Positions 44,457 to 52,971 of a DNA stretch of 64,000 nt are shown here, piece after piece; positions within the stretch are counted from its first letter, which is position 1; each line of letters opens with the position of its first letter. Source of the stretch: an uncultured Clostridium sp. (GTDB lineage: Bacteria; Bacillota; Clostridia; Clostridiales; Clostridiaceae); NCBI RefSeq assembly GCF_910588715.1, contig NZ_CAJURG010000001.1, positions 340,263 through 404,262 on the forward strand, written 5' to 3'. Under the pieces are notes generated by a model that was given only the letters and a program-made list of their open reading frames with translations, did not search any database and had not been told where the DNA came from. The position numbers and the translations under genes are program-made.

Positions 44457-45167
44457 TTATTTTATTAATTGTAATGCAATTTCCATCATATCTGTAAATG
44501 TATTTTGCCTCTCTTCTGGTGACGTTTCTTCACCCTTAAAAATATGATCTGATATTGTTAATATAGATAATGCTTCAACATTATTTTTTGCAGCTAAAGT
44601 ATATAATTCAGCTGTTTCCATTTCAACTGCTAAAACTCCATAATCAGCCCAAGTTTTTAATGAAAAATGATTTGTATCATCATAAAATAAATCACTAGAC
44701 AATACATTTCCAACTTTAATATTAACACCTTTTGCCTTTGCTATATTGTAAGCATCATATAACAAATCAAAATTTGCACTTGGAGCATAATCAAGACCAT
44801 TAAATCTTCTTTTATTAATTCCTGAATTAGTAGATGCACTTTGAGCAAGCACTATATCTCTAACATTAACATTATCGTTACAAGAACCTGCTGAACCTAT
44901 TCTTATAAGTCTTTTAACTCCATAAAATTGAATTAATTCATTAACATAAATTGAATGTGAAGGTAATCCCATTCCAGTTCCTTGTATTGAAACTCTTTTT
45001 CCTTTATAAGTTCCAGTATATCCATACATTCCTCTAACTTCATTATAACAAACTGAATCTTCTAAAAAGTTTTCTGCTATAAATTTAGCTCTTAATGGAT
45101 CACCAGGTAGTAATACAGTTTCTGCAACATCACCTTTATTAGCCATAATATGTAAATGCTTTGACAT
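44457..45167 (-). CDS. deoD: Purine nucleoside phosphorylase, DeoD type
   Basis: DeoD phosphorolyses purine (deoxy)nucleosides to base and ribose 1-phosphate for salvage. The 236-residue length is typical for the hexameric type. Family signatures include VLLPGDPLRAKFIAENFLED, GMGLPSHSIYVNEL, LIRIGSAGSCND and VEMETAELYTLAAKNNV with the conserved ribose-binding glutamates. AAGGAGG precedes the ATG. It is monocistronic and probably constitutive. Confidence 0.96.
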   Translation of the reverse strand: MSKHLHIMANKGDVAETVLLPGDPLRAKFIAENFLEDSVCYNEVRGMYGYTGTYKGKRVSIQGTGMGLPSHSIYVNELIQFYGVKRLIRIGSAGSCNDNVNVRDIVLAQSASTNSGINKRRFNGLDYAPSANFDLLYDAYNIAKAKGVNIKVGNVLSSDLFYDDTNHFSLKTWADYGVLAVEMETAELYTLAAKNNVEALSILTISDHIFKGEETSPEERQNTFTDMMEIALQLIK

Positions 45168-45331
45168 AAAAAAACCTCCTTTATTTATTATTTAATAGTA
45201 TAGTATATTTTAAAAAAATAGTAAATGATTAGCTTTTCAATAAATTCAAATTTTTAGGATAATTTTTTTATTTATCAATTATCATTTACGAGTATTTTAT
45301 TTAAGTATATAATTTTATTTTTATCTATTAT

Positions 45332-45357
45332 AAAAGAGTTGCTAATGCAACTCTTTT
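45332..45357 (-). terminator. Terminator overlapping the end of folC
   Basis: AAAAGAGTTGC pairs with GCAACTCTTTT around TAAT, with downstream T on the minus strand. The stop codon of folC lies inside the hairpin. Confidence 0.75.
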
Positions 45358-46652
45358 ATTCTTTTTTTATATTTAATTATTTTTCTCATATCTCCGATCA
45401 TATACAATGAACCACTTATTAAAATCAAATCATTTTTATCACTGTCTTTTATCGCAGATATATATGCTTGTTCATAGTCTTCGTAAGCATTACAGTTTTT
45501 ATTATACTTGATTATCTCACTTCTTAAATTTTCTGCTAATTCAGCTCTTATAGAGTTAGGAGTAACAGCGTATATTTTTTTTGCTGTAGGAGTTATTATT
45601 TTTATCATTTTCTCAACATCTTTATCTGCTAATATACCTAAAATTAAATATAAATTTTCATATTTAAAATATTTTTTAATATTTTTGTTTAATGTTTCTA
45701 TACCTTGTATATTATGAGCACCATCAATAATAATAAACGGATTATTTGATAAAACTTCTAAGCGTCCTTTCCATATAACTTTTTCTATGCTCTTTGATAT
45801 ACTATCTATAGAAAGATTTGTTATATTTTTTGAATTTAAAACTTCTATTGACTTTATTGCAACATTTAAATTAGTTATTTGATGTTCCCCAAGTAATGGT
45901 AACAATATATCTTCTTTATCTTTATATTTTAATAGTTGATAAGGCTTATCCTTATTTACTACACCTTCAAACTTCAAATCATCTATATTTATAGTATAAA
46001 GCTCAGAATCCATTTCTAAACATTTATTTTTAATTACTTTTAAAGCTTCTTCTTTTTGAGGATATATTACAGTAGGAATACCCCTCTTTATTATTCCAGC
46101 CTTTTCTTTAGCTATTTCTTCTAAAGTATTTCCTAAAAGGTTAGTATGATCAAAACTTATAGAAGTTATTACCTGAAGTATTGGTGTAATAACATTAGTA
46201 GAATCTAAAGTTCCTCCTAAACCTACTTCTATAACTCCAAAATCTATATTTTCATTTTTAAAATATAAAAGCATTAAAACCGTAATTATTTCAAATTCTG
46301 TAGGATGATTATATCCTTCTTCTATTACTTTATCCACAGCTTCTTTAATGTTATCCATTAATAATGCTAAAGTTTCCTTTGGAATATTTATTCTATTAAT
46401 TTGAATTCTTTCTTCAAACTCTTCTATAAATGGAGATGTATACATTCCTACTTTATATCCTGCTCCCATTAATATCTCTGTTATCATAGAAGTTGTAGAC
46501 CCTTTACCATTTGTACCTGCAATATGTATAAGTTTTAAATTCCTTTCTGGATTTCCCAAATATTCTAACAACTTATTAGTTCTTTCTAATCCATAATTTG
46601 AACCAAAATTCCCAACCTCAGTTATATATTTCATTGCATCTTCATATCTCAT
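45342..46652 (-). CDS. folC: Folylpolyglutamate synthase / dihydrofolate synthase
   Basis: FolC adds glutamate to dihydropteroate and polyglutamates to folates. The 436-residue Mur-ligase-like protein has the P-loop HIAGTNGKGSTTSM, the omega-loop region with IGVIEVGLGGTLDSTNV-type motif (VIEVGLGGTLDSTN) and SFDHTNLLGNTLEEIAKEKAGI. Position downstream of valS is the usual clostridial order, but a DUF3892 gene and two terminators lie between them here. It is therefore expected to have a promoter in the 206-base gap upstream. Confidence 0.95.
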   Translation of the reverse strand: MRYEDAMKYITEVGNFGSNYGLERTNKLLEYLGNPERNLKLIHIAGTNGKGSTTSMITEILMGAGYKVGMYTSPFIEEFEERIQINRINIPKETLALLMDNIKEAVDKVIEEGYNHPTEFEIITVLMLLYFKNENIDFGVIEVGLGGTLDSTNVITPILQVITSISFDHTNLLGNTLEEIAKEKAGIIKRGIPTVIYPQKEEALKVIKNKCLEMDSELYTINIDDLKFEGVVNKDKPYQLLKYKDKEDILLPLLGEHQITNLNVAIKSIEVLNSKNITNLSIDSISKSIEKVIWKGRLEVLSNNPFIIIDGAHNIQGIETLNKNIKKYFKYENLYLILGILADKDVEKMIKIITPTAKKIYAVTPNSIRAELAENLRSEIIKYNKNCNAYEDYEQAYISAIKDSDKNDLILISGSLYMIGDMRKIIKYKKRIKELH

Positions 46653-46858
46653 AACTTACCTCATCTTAAATATAATTTATATTATTAAATATAAATTATA
46701 TTTAAATAAATTGCAAAATATCATTTACTTTAATTAATAAAATTTATAAATAATAATATTTATAAAGTTTTATAACCTGTTTTCTTAATATTACAAATTA
46801 TAATTTCTTACTTATTATTTTTAAAATAATTCCCACTTTAGAAATATGATTGTTATAA

Positions 46859-46900
46859 AAAATAACCATAAATAAAATTTATTTTATTTATGGTTATTTT
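46859..46900 (-). terminator. Intrinsic terminator after the DUF3892 gene
   Basis: AAAATAACCATAAATAAAAT and its 20-base complement form a nearly uninterrupted palindrome with two central T. Confidence 0.78.
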
Positions 46901-46916
46901 AAAATGCAAATATTTA

Positions 46917-47147
46917 TTAGTTATCTTTTTTAGACATAGATGATAAATTATTTCCCTCTGTTCCATCAGGTTTAGTTCTTAAATATTCTTCACCCTTTTT
47001 AGAATGAGCAACAATTACATCTTCAATTTGACCGTTTTTAGCCATTTCAACACCTTGTGCTTTATCTACAGTTGTTCCATTTTCTAATACATATTGCATA
47101 ATTTCGCCACTGCTATTTTTTATTGTTTCTACTATTTTATTACTCAT
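46917..47147 (-). CDS. DUF3892-domain protein
   Basis: The 76-residue protein matches the DUF3892 family of small stress-associated or accessory proteins: IMQYVLENGTTVDKAQGVEM, ENGQIEDVIVAHSKKG-type core and GEEYLRTKPDGTEGNNL. The family occurs in Firmicutes and has no established function. It lies between valS and folC, with its own ribosome binding site (AAGAGGTGAAAG) and a terminator each side. Confidence 0.78.
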   Translation of the reverse strand: MSNKIVETIKNSSGEIMQYVLENGTTVDKAQGVEMAKNGQIEDVIVAHSKKGEEYLRTKPDGTEGNNLSSMSKKDN

Positions 47148-47221
47148 TTTCTTTCACCTCTTGACATTATTTTTCACAAAAAAGTAGATTTTATTCAAGT
47201 TTATTTTATAAAAAACAAAAA

Positions 47222-47258
47222 TAGCAAGTATCAATTTTTTTATAATTGATACTTGCTA
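47222..47258 (-). terminator. Intrinsic terminator after valS
   Basis: TAGCAAGTATCAATT pairs with its 15-base complement across a seven-base loop, followed by TTTTTGTTTTTT on the minus strand. Confidence 0.88.
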
Positions 47259-47264
47259 AATAAA

Positions 47265-49907
47265 TTATTTTAAAGTGTCTATTCTAACTAATACTGCATC
47301 AAGCATTTCTTGATATTTAACTAGTTTTTCTTTTTCACCATTTATTACTGCTTCTGGAGCCTTAGATACAAATCCAGCATTAGAAAGCTTCTTTTCTATT
47401 CTTGTAACTTCACCTTCTAATTTTTTCTTTTCTTTATTTAATCTTTCAAGCTCTTTTTCTTTATCAACTAAGTCTAAAAGTGGCATAAATAATTCTCCAC
47501 CCTTAACTACTAATGATACTGCATTTTCAGGGACTAACTTCTTATTTTCTATAAATTCAACTTCTGATGCAGAACCTAGCTTTTCCATATAAGGAATACC
47601 AGCTGTAAATGCTTCTTTAGCTTCATCAGAAATATAACAAATTACTTTTGCTTTTCTTGATGGTGGAACATTCATTTCAGCTCTTATATTTCTTAATCCT
47701 TTAATAGCTTCAATAACAAATTCCATATCTTTTTCTGCTTTAATATCTGCTAAAACTTCAGTATATTCTGGCCATGAAGAAATTGTTATAGATTCTCCAT
47801 CTGTTAAAGTAGTATATATTTCTTCTGTTATAAATGGCATTACTGGATGTAATAATTTTAATCCTGTAGTTAACACATTATTTAATACGTTATAAACTAC
47901 TCCCTTAGCCTTTTCATCATCACTAAAGAAAACTGGTTTAACAAGTTCTATATACCAATCACAGAACTCAGTCCACATAAAGTCATAAACTTTTTGAAGT
48001 GCAATACCTAATTCGTATTTTTCCATATTTTCAGTTACTTCTTTTACTAAAGTATTCATTTTAGATAATATCCATCTATCAGCTAAGCTATACTCTGTGC
48101 AATCAGCATATTTATTCATTACTTCTTTATCTAAATTCATCATAACAAATCTTGATGCATTCCACATTTTATTAGCAAAGTTTCTTGCAGCTTCAACTCT
48201 TTCAGGAATATATCTTATATCATTACCTGGAGAATTACCAGTAACAAGCATGAATCTTAAAGCATCTGCTCCATATTCATCTATAACTTCTAGTGGATCA
48301 ACTCCATTTCCTAAAGATTTACTCATCTTTCTTCCTTCAGAGTCTCTTATAATACCATGTATTAATACTGTATCAAATGGAGTTTCATTCATGTTGTGTA
48401 TTCCTGAGAATATCATTCTAGCAACCCAGAAGAAAATAATATCATATCCAGTAACTAAAACATTTGTCGGATAGAAGAAATCTAAATCTTCTGTTTTTTC
48501 TGGCCAACCTAAAGTTGAGAAAGGCCATAACGCTGATGAGAACCAAGTATCAAGTACATCTTCATCTTGTCTTATATTTTCAGAACCACATTTTGTACAC
48601 TTGCTTGGAGCATCAATTTCAACCATCATATGATTACAGTCATTACAATAGAATACAGGTATTCTATGTCCCCACCATAATTGTCTTGAAATACACCAAT
48701 CTTGTATATTTTCCATCCAATTATAATATATTTTATCAAATCTTTCTGGAACAAACTTAGTTTTACCATTTCTAACTACATCAATAGCAGGCTTTGCTAA
48801 AGATTCCATCTTAACATACCATTGTTTTGAAACAATTGGTTCAACAACAGTTCCACATCTATCATGAGTTCCAACATTATGAGTATGAGGCTTAACTTTA
48901 ACAAGTAATCCTTGCTCTTCTAGGTCTTTAACCATTTGTTTTCTAGCTTCGTATCTATCTAATCCTTGGTATTTACCACCTAACTCATTAATTACACCAT
49001 GATCGTCCATCACTCTTATTATTGGAAGATTGTGTCTTTTACCAACTTCAAAGTCATTAGGATCATGAGCTGGAGTTATTTTAACTGCACCTGTACCAAA
49101 CTCTATATCAACATAATCATCACCAACTACTGGTATTTCTCTATCAGTTAAAGGTAATTTTAATGTTTTACCAATTAAGTGTTTAAATCTATCATCATTT
49201 GGATTAACAGCAACAGCAGTATCTCCAAGTAATGTTTCTGGTCTTGTAGTAGCTATTTCTAAGAATCCAGAACCATCAGCTAAAGGATAATTTATGTGCC
49301 AGAAGCTACCTTCTTTTTCTTCATATTCAATTTCTGCATCTGATAATGCTGTTGTACATTTTGGACACCAGTTAGTTATTCTATTTCCTTGATATATAAG
49401 TCCTTCATTATATAACTTAACAAATACTGTTCTTACAGCTTTATTTAAGTTTTCATCCATCGTGAAAGCCTCTCTTGAAAAATCAGCTGAAACTCCCATC
49501 TTTTTCAGTTGTTCTCTTATATGTCCTCTATACTCATCAGACCATTCCCAAACCTTTTCTAAGAATGCTTCTCTTCCCATTTCTTTTTTAACTAAGCCTT
49601 GCTTTAATAGTTCATTTTCAACTTTAACTTCAGTTGCAATTGAAGCATGGTCTTGTCCTGGTAACCATAAAGTGCAGTAACCTTGCATTCTCTTAAATCT
49701 TATAAGCATATCTTGAAGAGTATTATCAAGGGCATGACCTAAGTGAAGTCTACCAGTTATGTTTGGTGGTGGCATAACAATTGAAAATGGCTTTTTAGTT
49801 TTGTCAACAACAGGAGTGAAATACTTTTTTTCTTCCCATGTCTTATAAATTCTTTCTTCAAATTCTTTTGGATTATAGGTTGTGGCTAAATTCTTCTTTT
49901 CTTCCAT
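47265..49907 (-). CDS. valS: Valyl-tRNA synthetase
   Basis: ValS charges tRNA-Val. The 880-residue protein has the class I HIGH motif in RLHLGHAL (about 54-61), the editing domain, the KMSKS motif in GRKMSKSLGNG, the anticodon-binding domain and a C-terminal Lys/Glu-rich coiled coil (from about residue 800), all in the normal order. The ATG at 49907 is seven bases after AGGAGG; one further in-frame codon (TTG) precedes it and is too close to the site. A T-box leader upstream controls it by uncharged tRNA-Val. Confidence 0.97.
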   Translation of the reverse strand: MEEKKNLATTYNPKEFEERIYKTWEEKKYFTPVVDKTKKPFSIVMPPPNITGRLHLGHALDNTLQDMLIRFKRMQGYCTLWLPGQDHASIATEVKVENELLKQGLVKKEMGREAFLEKVWEWSDEYRGHIREQLKKMGVSADFSREAFTMDENLNKAVRTVFVKLYNEGLIYQGNRITNWCPKCTTALSDAEIEYEEKEGSFWHINYPLADGSGFLEIATTRPETLLGDTAVAVNPNDDRFKHLIGKTLKLPLTDREIPVVGDDYVDIEFGTGAVKITPAHDPNDFEVGKRHNLPIIRVMDDHGVINELGGKYQGLDRYEARKQMVKDLEEQGLLVKVKPHTHNVGTHDRCGTVVEPIVSKQWYVKMESLAKPAIDVVRNGKTKFVPERFDKIYYNWMENIQDWCISRQLWWGHRIPVFYCNDCNHMMVEIDAPSKCTKCGSENIRQDEDVLDTWFSSALWPFSTLGWPEKTEDLDFFYPTNVLVTGYDIIFFWVARMIFSGIHNMNETPFDTVLIHGIIRDSEGRKMSKSLGNGVDPLEVIDEYGADALRFMLVTGNSPGNDIRYIPERVEAARNFANKMWNASRFVMMNLDKEVMNKYADCTEYSLADRWILSKMNTLVKEVTENMEKYELGIALQKVYDFMWTEFCDWYIELVKPVFFSDDEKAKGVVYNVLNNVLTTGLKLLHPVMPFITEEIYTTLTDGESITISSWPEYTEVLADIKAEKDMEFVIEAIKGLRNIRAEMNVPPSRKAKVICYISDEAKEAFTAGIPYMEKLGSASEVEFIENKKLVPENAVSLVVKGGELFMPLLDLVDKEKELERLNKEKKKLEGEVTRIEKKLSNAGFVSKAPEAVINGEKEKLVKYQEMLDAVLVRIDTLK

Positions 49908-50066
49908 CAATAAACCTCCTGAACATTTTTATATTTAAAGTTCTTAATATGTAAGACCACTTTACTATTCTTAAAAATAAATATTTATAATTTCATAAAA
50001 AACAGTATTCTTTAATTATATTGTCCATAATTTTATTTTTAAATCTATTTTACTTTTTATAGACAT

Positions 50067-50368
50067 AAAAAAAGCCTTAGTCCTAAAAAAGGACGAAGAC
50101 TCGTGGTACCACCTTTATTTCTAAGAAAATTGAAGCTTTTAACATTAAATTACATAAATAAAACTATTAATAACCTCTTTAATTTTTTACTTAGATCTCA
50201 ATTCAAATAACGACTTAGATAAGCCGTCTTTAGCTACTACTATTTCACTAAAGAAACTCAAAAGCTACCTTCAGGATATTTCATATAGAAGACTTACAGC
50301 ATATGTCTTCCTCTCTTAATACTTCCTATTCCCTACTCCTCTTTATCACTGCTTTTTAAATATTTATT
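50067..50368 (-). ncRNA. T-box riboswitch (tRNA-Val) controlling valS
   Basis: The T-box AAAGGTGGTACCACGAG (minus strand, 50100-50116) is followed by the terminator, in which AGTCTT and GTCCT pair with AGGAC and AAGGCT and a run of seven T ends it (about 50067-50102). Stem I includes AGGAGTAGGGAATAGG and, in its 3' arm, CCTGAAGGTAGC, where GTA is the likely Val specifier codon. Uncharged tRNA-Val stabilises the antiterminator. Confidence 0.92.
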
Positions 50369-50375
50369 TGTTCTT

Positions 50376-50404
50376 ATATTATGATATTTTTTTCTCTTTG
50401 TCAA
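50376..50404 (-). promoter_or_regulatory. Sigma-A promoter of the valS T-box leader
   Basis: TTGACA (50399-50404) and TAATAT (50376-50381), minus strand, are 17 bases apart. Confidence 0.78.
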
Positions 50405-50441
50405 CAACTCTTCTATAATTTCAAATTATTTTTGCTATCTA

Positions 50442-50828
50442 TTATTTTTTTATAGTATTAATAAAATCTTCATAACTTTCTGGTTTTCCATTTCCAAAAA
50501 TAACTTTAAATTCATTAGTATCTATGTCCTTATAATTTATATAAGTTTTATTCATATCTAATCTAGATATATCACTAAAATTAAACATCTTTAATACTTC
50601 TTCTTTAGTTGAATTCTCCCCTAATGTTCCTGCCTTAGTAATTCCCCCTACTGTTACTAATTTATAAGCTCCACAAGGATTTAAATATTCCGTTTCATCT
50701 TCACCTTTTTCTTTGCTATAATAATACCCACAACAAGTACAAACTTTTCTTAATCCATGATTATTTTTTTCTATTCTTACTAATCCTCCACAAATTTTAC
50801 ACTTCTCAATATTTAATACGTTATCCAT
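50442..50828 (-). CDS. Zinc-ribbon hypothetical protein
   Basis: The 128-residue protein begins with a rubredoxin-like zinc ribbon: IEKCKICGGLVRIEKNNHGL, then KVCTCCGYYYSKEK, giving two CxxC pairs. The middle NPCGAYKLVTVGGITKAGTL and the C-terminal part form a small alpha/beta region that looks like a conserved clostridial unit, but I do not recognise a named family. A regulatory, nucleic-acid binding or structural role is possible. It stands between valS and a 43-residue gene. Confidence 0.6.
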   Translation of the reverse strand: MDNVLNIEKCKICGGLVRIEKNNHGLRKVCTCCGYYYSKEKGEDETEYLNPCGAYKLVTVGGITKAGTLGENSTKEEVLKMFNFSDISRLDMNKTYINYKDIDTNEFKVIFGNGKPESYEDFINTIKK

Positions 50829-50901
50829 TTTTTTACCCCCATATATTCTTATTATATTAATTTATATTACTTATAATAAGAACATATGAGGGTATTTAAA
50901 T

Positions 50902-51033
50902 TTAAATCTTAAAATCTGTTGGATCATAAGTTTTTGCTTTAGGTTCTCCAAAGCAAGCCTTTACACTTTCAACTTGTGGATTATGATTTACATTTTTATG
51001 TTGATGTTTTGTTTTTTTCATTTTATTTCCCAT
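50902..51033 (-). CDS. 43-residue clostridial small protein (CPC_1213-like)
   Basis: This short ORF encodes MGNKMKKTKHQHKNVNHNPQ, then VESVKACFGEPKAKTYDPTDFKI. GAGGTGAG lies six bases before the ATG. The pattern of a basic His/Lys-rich first half, HNPQVESVKACFGE and a C-terminal tail recalls the CPC_1213 family of tiny clostridial proteins; that assignment is from memory and tentative. The function is unknown. Such conserved tiny basic proteins in spore-formers are often spore-associated. Confidence 0.62.
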   Translation of the reverse strand: MGNKMKKTKHQHKNVNHNPQVESVKACFGEPKAKTYDPTDFKI

Positions 51034-51314
51034 TAATCTCACCTCATTAATATTTTTTCCTTAATCCTAATTATTATCCTGTTATATATTTTCCATTTCC
51101 TTTTATATTCATTTACGAGTATATTATTTACTATTATATTTTAATTTATTTTTTGGTCACCTTTTATTTTTTTATTCATATTATTGTATTATATGGCTTT
51201 TAATTTCGGGCATGGTACATTATTAAAATATTTAGTGTGACACTAATATGCTTACCTTTGAATTAATTAAAAATCCTCCTCTTATTTAAAATTGCTACTG
51301 CTAAATGACTCTAT
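51034..51314. other. Non-coding AT-rich interval with a small palindrome
   Basis: No ORF with a ribosome binding site is seen. The only clear structure is the palindrome TTAGTGT-G-ACACTAA at 51232-51246, a possible operator, about 200 bases upstream of the 43-residue gene. Confidence 0.35.
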
Positions 51315-51356
51315 AAAACCACAATATAAAAATCAGAATTTTTATATTGTGGTTTT
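51315..51356 (-). terminator. Intrinsic terminator after the kinase-like gene
   Basis: AAAACCACAATATAAAAAT pairs with its 19-base complement around CAGA. Confidence 0.85.
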
Positions 51357-51363
51357 AGTCTTT

Positions 51364-51834
51364 TTAATTTACTTTTTTATAAAATTCATTATATATTTCT
51401 TTTGTATATCCATAATCAATTAATACTAATTTATTTTTGACAATTCCCCAACTAGTAAGTTTATATAAATCTGCCCATACTAAATTATATTTATCATGAA
51501 TTTCTTTAACAGCTTTATTATTTTTTAGTTCTCTTTTATCTTGAATATTAAAATAGCTCAAAAATTTCTCTTCACTTTTAATTTTATCAGCTTTTTTCAT
51601 AATCAAGTATTTATAATCACTAGATAAAAAGTATACTTTTGCAAGTAGTGCAGAGTTACTATCTTTTGATATTAAAAATTCGGCTTCATTTTGAGCAATT
51701 CCTTTAATATTTCTAGCAATTTTTATTACAAATCCATTATTTAAATCATATACCTTCCTAGCAGAACCTTTTCCAATATATTTATATAATCCTGATTCTA
51801 TTCCGTATAAAATATTATAAATATCAACATGCAT
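51364..51834 (-). CDS. Mini protein-kinase-like protein
   Basis: The 156-residue protein looks like a shortened kinase fold: GKGSARKVY (21-29) resembles the glycine loop, K38 in GFVIKIAR the ATP lysine, E50/E52 the helix C glutamate, YKYLIMKKADKI the hinge region, and the C-terminal WADLYKLTSWG (D122) and LVLIDYG (D140) the catalytic loop and DFG positions. The usual HxN residues after the catalytic Asp are replaced (DLYKLTS), so it may be a pseudokinase or only a structural relative; phage- and toxin-associated kinases of similar size exist. The ATG at 51834 is chosen because AGGTG lies six bases upstream. It stands alone with its own terminator. Confidence 0.58.
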   Translation of the reverse strand: MHVDIYNILYGIESGLYKYIGKGSARKVYDLNNGFVIKIARNIKGIAQNEAEFLISKDSNSALLAKVYFLSSDYKYLIMKKADKIKSEEKFLSYFNIQDKRELKNNKAVKEIHDKYNLVWADLYKLTSWGIVKNKLVLIDYGYTKEIYNEFYKKVN

Positions 51835-51863
51835 ATTAAGCACCTACTCTTTTGTATAAAATT

Positions 51864-51887
51864 AGAGTACTTTATAAAAAGTACTCT
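51864..51887 (-). terminator. Hairpin downstream of hypE
   Basis: AGAGTACTTT and AAAGTACTCT form a 10-bp stem around ATAA; AATTTTAT follows on the minus strand, a weak U tract. It also lies between the arms of a larger inverted repeat (51836-51927). Confidence 0.55.
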
Positions 51888-51945
51888 ATAATTTATATTA
51901 TTCAAATAACAATTTATAGGTGCTTAAATTATTAATCTGTAATCT

Positions 51946-52953
51946 TTAGCATATTCTTACTAATATTTCGCCTTCTGGCATGTTAATAATTCTTCTTCCT
52001 CCAATATTAGTTTTTAAATATAATTTATTTTTCCCGTCATCTATTGCTTTTCCTAATATAATAGAATCTCTTCCTACTTTATTGTTTTTCATTACTTTCA
52101 ATACATTATCTGCATCTTTTTCATCTACTATTACTACTACTTTTCCTTCATTAGCAATAAATAATGGATCCATTCCCAAAATTTCACACATAGCTGATAC
52201 TTCTGGCTTTACTTTTATAAACTCTTCTTTTATTTCCATGCTAATTTTGCTATGTTCTACTATTTCATTTAAAGTTGTTGCTAAGCCACCTCTAGTTGGA
52301 TCTCTTAAAACTCTTACATTATTACTAACAGATAATATGTCTTCTATTAATTTATTTAATAAACAACAATCACTTTTAATATTAATATCAAAACCTAAGT
52401 TTTCTCTTTCATTCATTATACACATGCCATGATCTCCTAATGTACCACTTATTATTATAACATCACCATCCTTTACTTTATTTCCACTTAAATAATTATT
52501 ATTTTCTTTAATTATTCCTATCCCTGTAGTATTAATATAAATTTTCTCACAATTTCCTCTTTCAACTACCTTTGTATCACCTGTAACAATTTTAACTCCT
52601 GCTTCTTTAGCTGTCTTTGACATAGACTTTACAATTCTTTCAAGCTCTTTAATCGATAATCCCTCTTCTATTATAAATCCTACAGAAATATATAAAGGTT
52701 TTGCCCCACTCATGCATATATCATTTATAGTGCCACAAATAGCTAATTTCCCTATATCTCCTCCTTCAAAAAATATAGGATTTATTACAAAAGAATCTGT
52801 AGACATTGCAATCTTTCCATTTATGACAGGTAAAACACTTGAATCATTCTTTTGTGATAAAAATTCATTATTAAAATATTTATAAAATAAATTATCTATT
52901 AATTCATTAGTTGCTTGTCCCCCACTTCCATGGGATAAAGTTATTATATCCAT
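51946..52953 (-). CDS. hypE: Hydrogenase maturation protein HypE
   Basis: HypE receives the carbamoyl group from HypF on its C-terminal cysteine and dehydrates it to thiocyanate, the source of the CN ligands of [NiFe] hydrogenase. The 335-residue protein has the AIR-synthase-like fold: ITLSHGSGGQATNELI, DVIIISGTLGDHGMCIM and LRDPTRGGLATTLNEI. The obligatory C-terminal tail ends VRIC. The ATG at 52953 has AGGAGG eight bases upstream; the GTG nine bases earlier overlaps that site. Last gene of hypFCDE. Confidence 0.94.
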   Translation of the reverse strand: MDIITLSHGSGGQATNELIDNLFYKYFNNEFLSQKNDSSVLPVINGKIAMSTDSFVINPIFFEGGDIGKLAICGTINDICMSGAKPLYISVGFIIEEGLSIKELERIVKSMSKTAKEAGVKIVTGDTKVVERGNCEKIYINTTGIGIIKENNNYLSGNKVKDGDVIIISGTLGDHGMCIMNERENLGFDINIKSDCCLLNKLIEDILSVSNNVRVLRDPTRGGLATTLNEIVEHSKISMEIKEEFIKVKPEVSAMCEILGMDPLFIANEGKVVVIVDEKDADNVLKVMKNNKVGRDSIILGKAIDDGKNKLYLKTNIGGRRIINMPEGEILVRIC

Positions 52954-52971
52954 ATAAACCACCTCCTATAT

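Noticed and set aside
48097..48760. Plus-strand ORFs opposite valS
   Set aside because: They are antisense shadows of the valS coding region with no start signal or family resemblance.
51195..51242. 15-codon ORF MAFNFGHGTLLKYLV
   Set aside because: It has no ribosome binding site, is very short and lies in otherwise non-coding AT-rich DNA.
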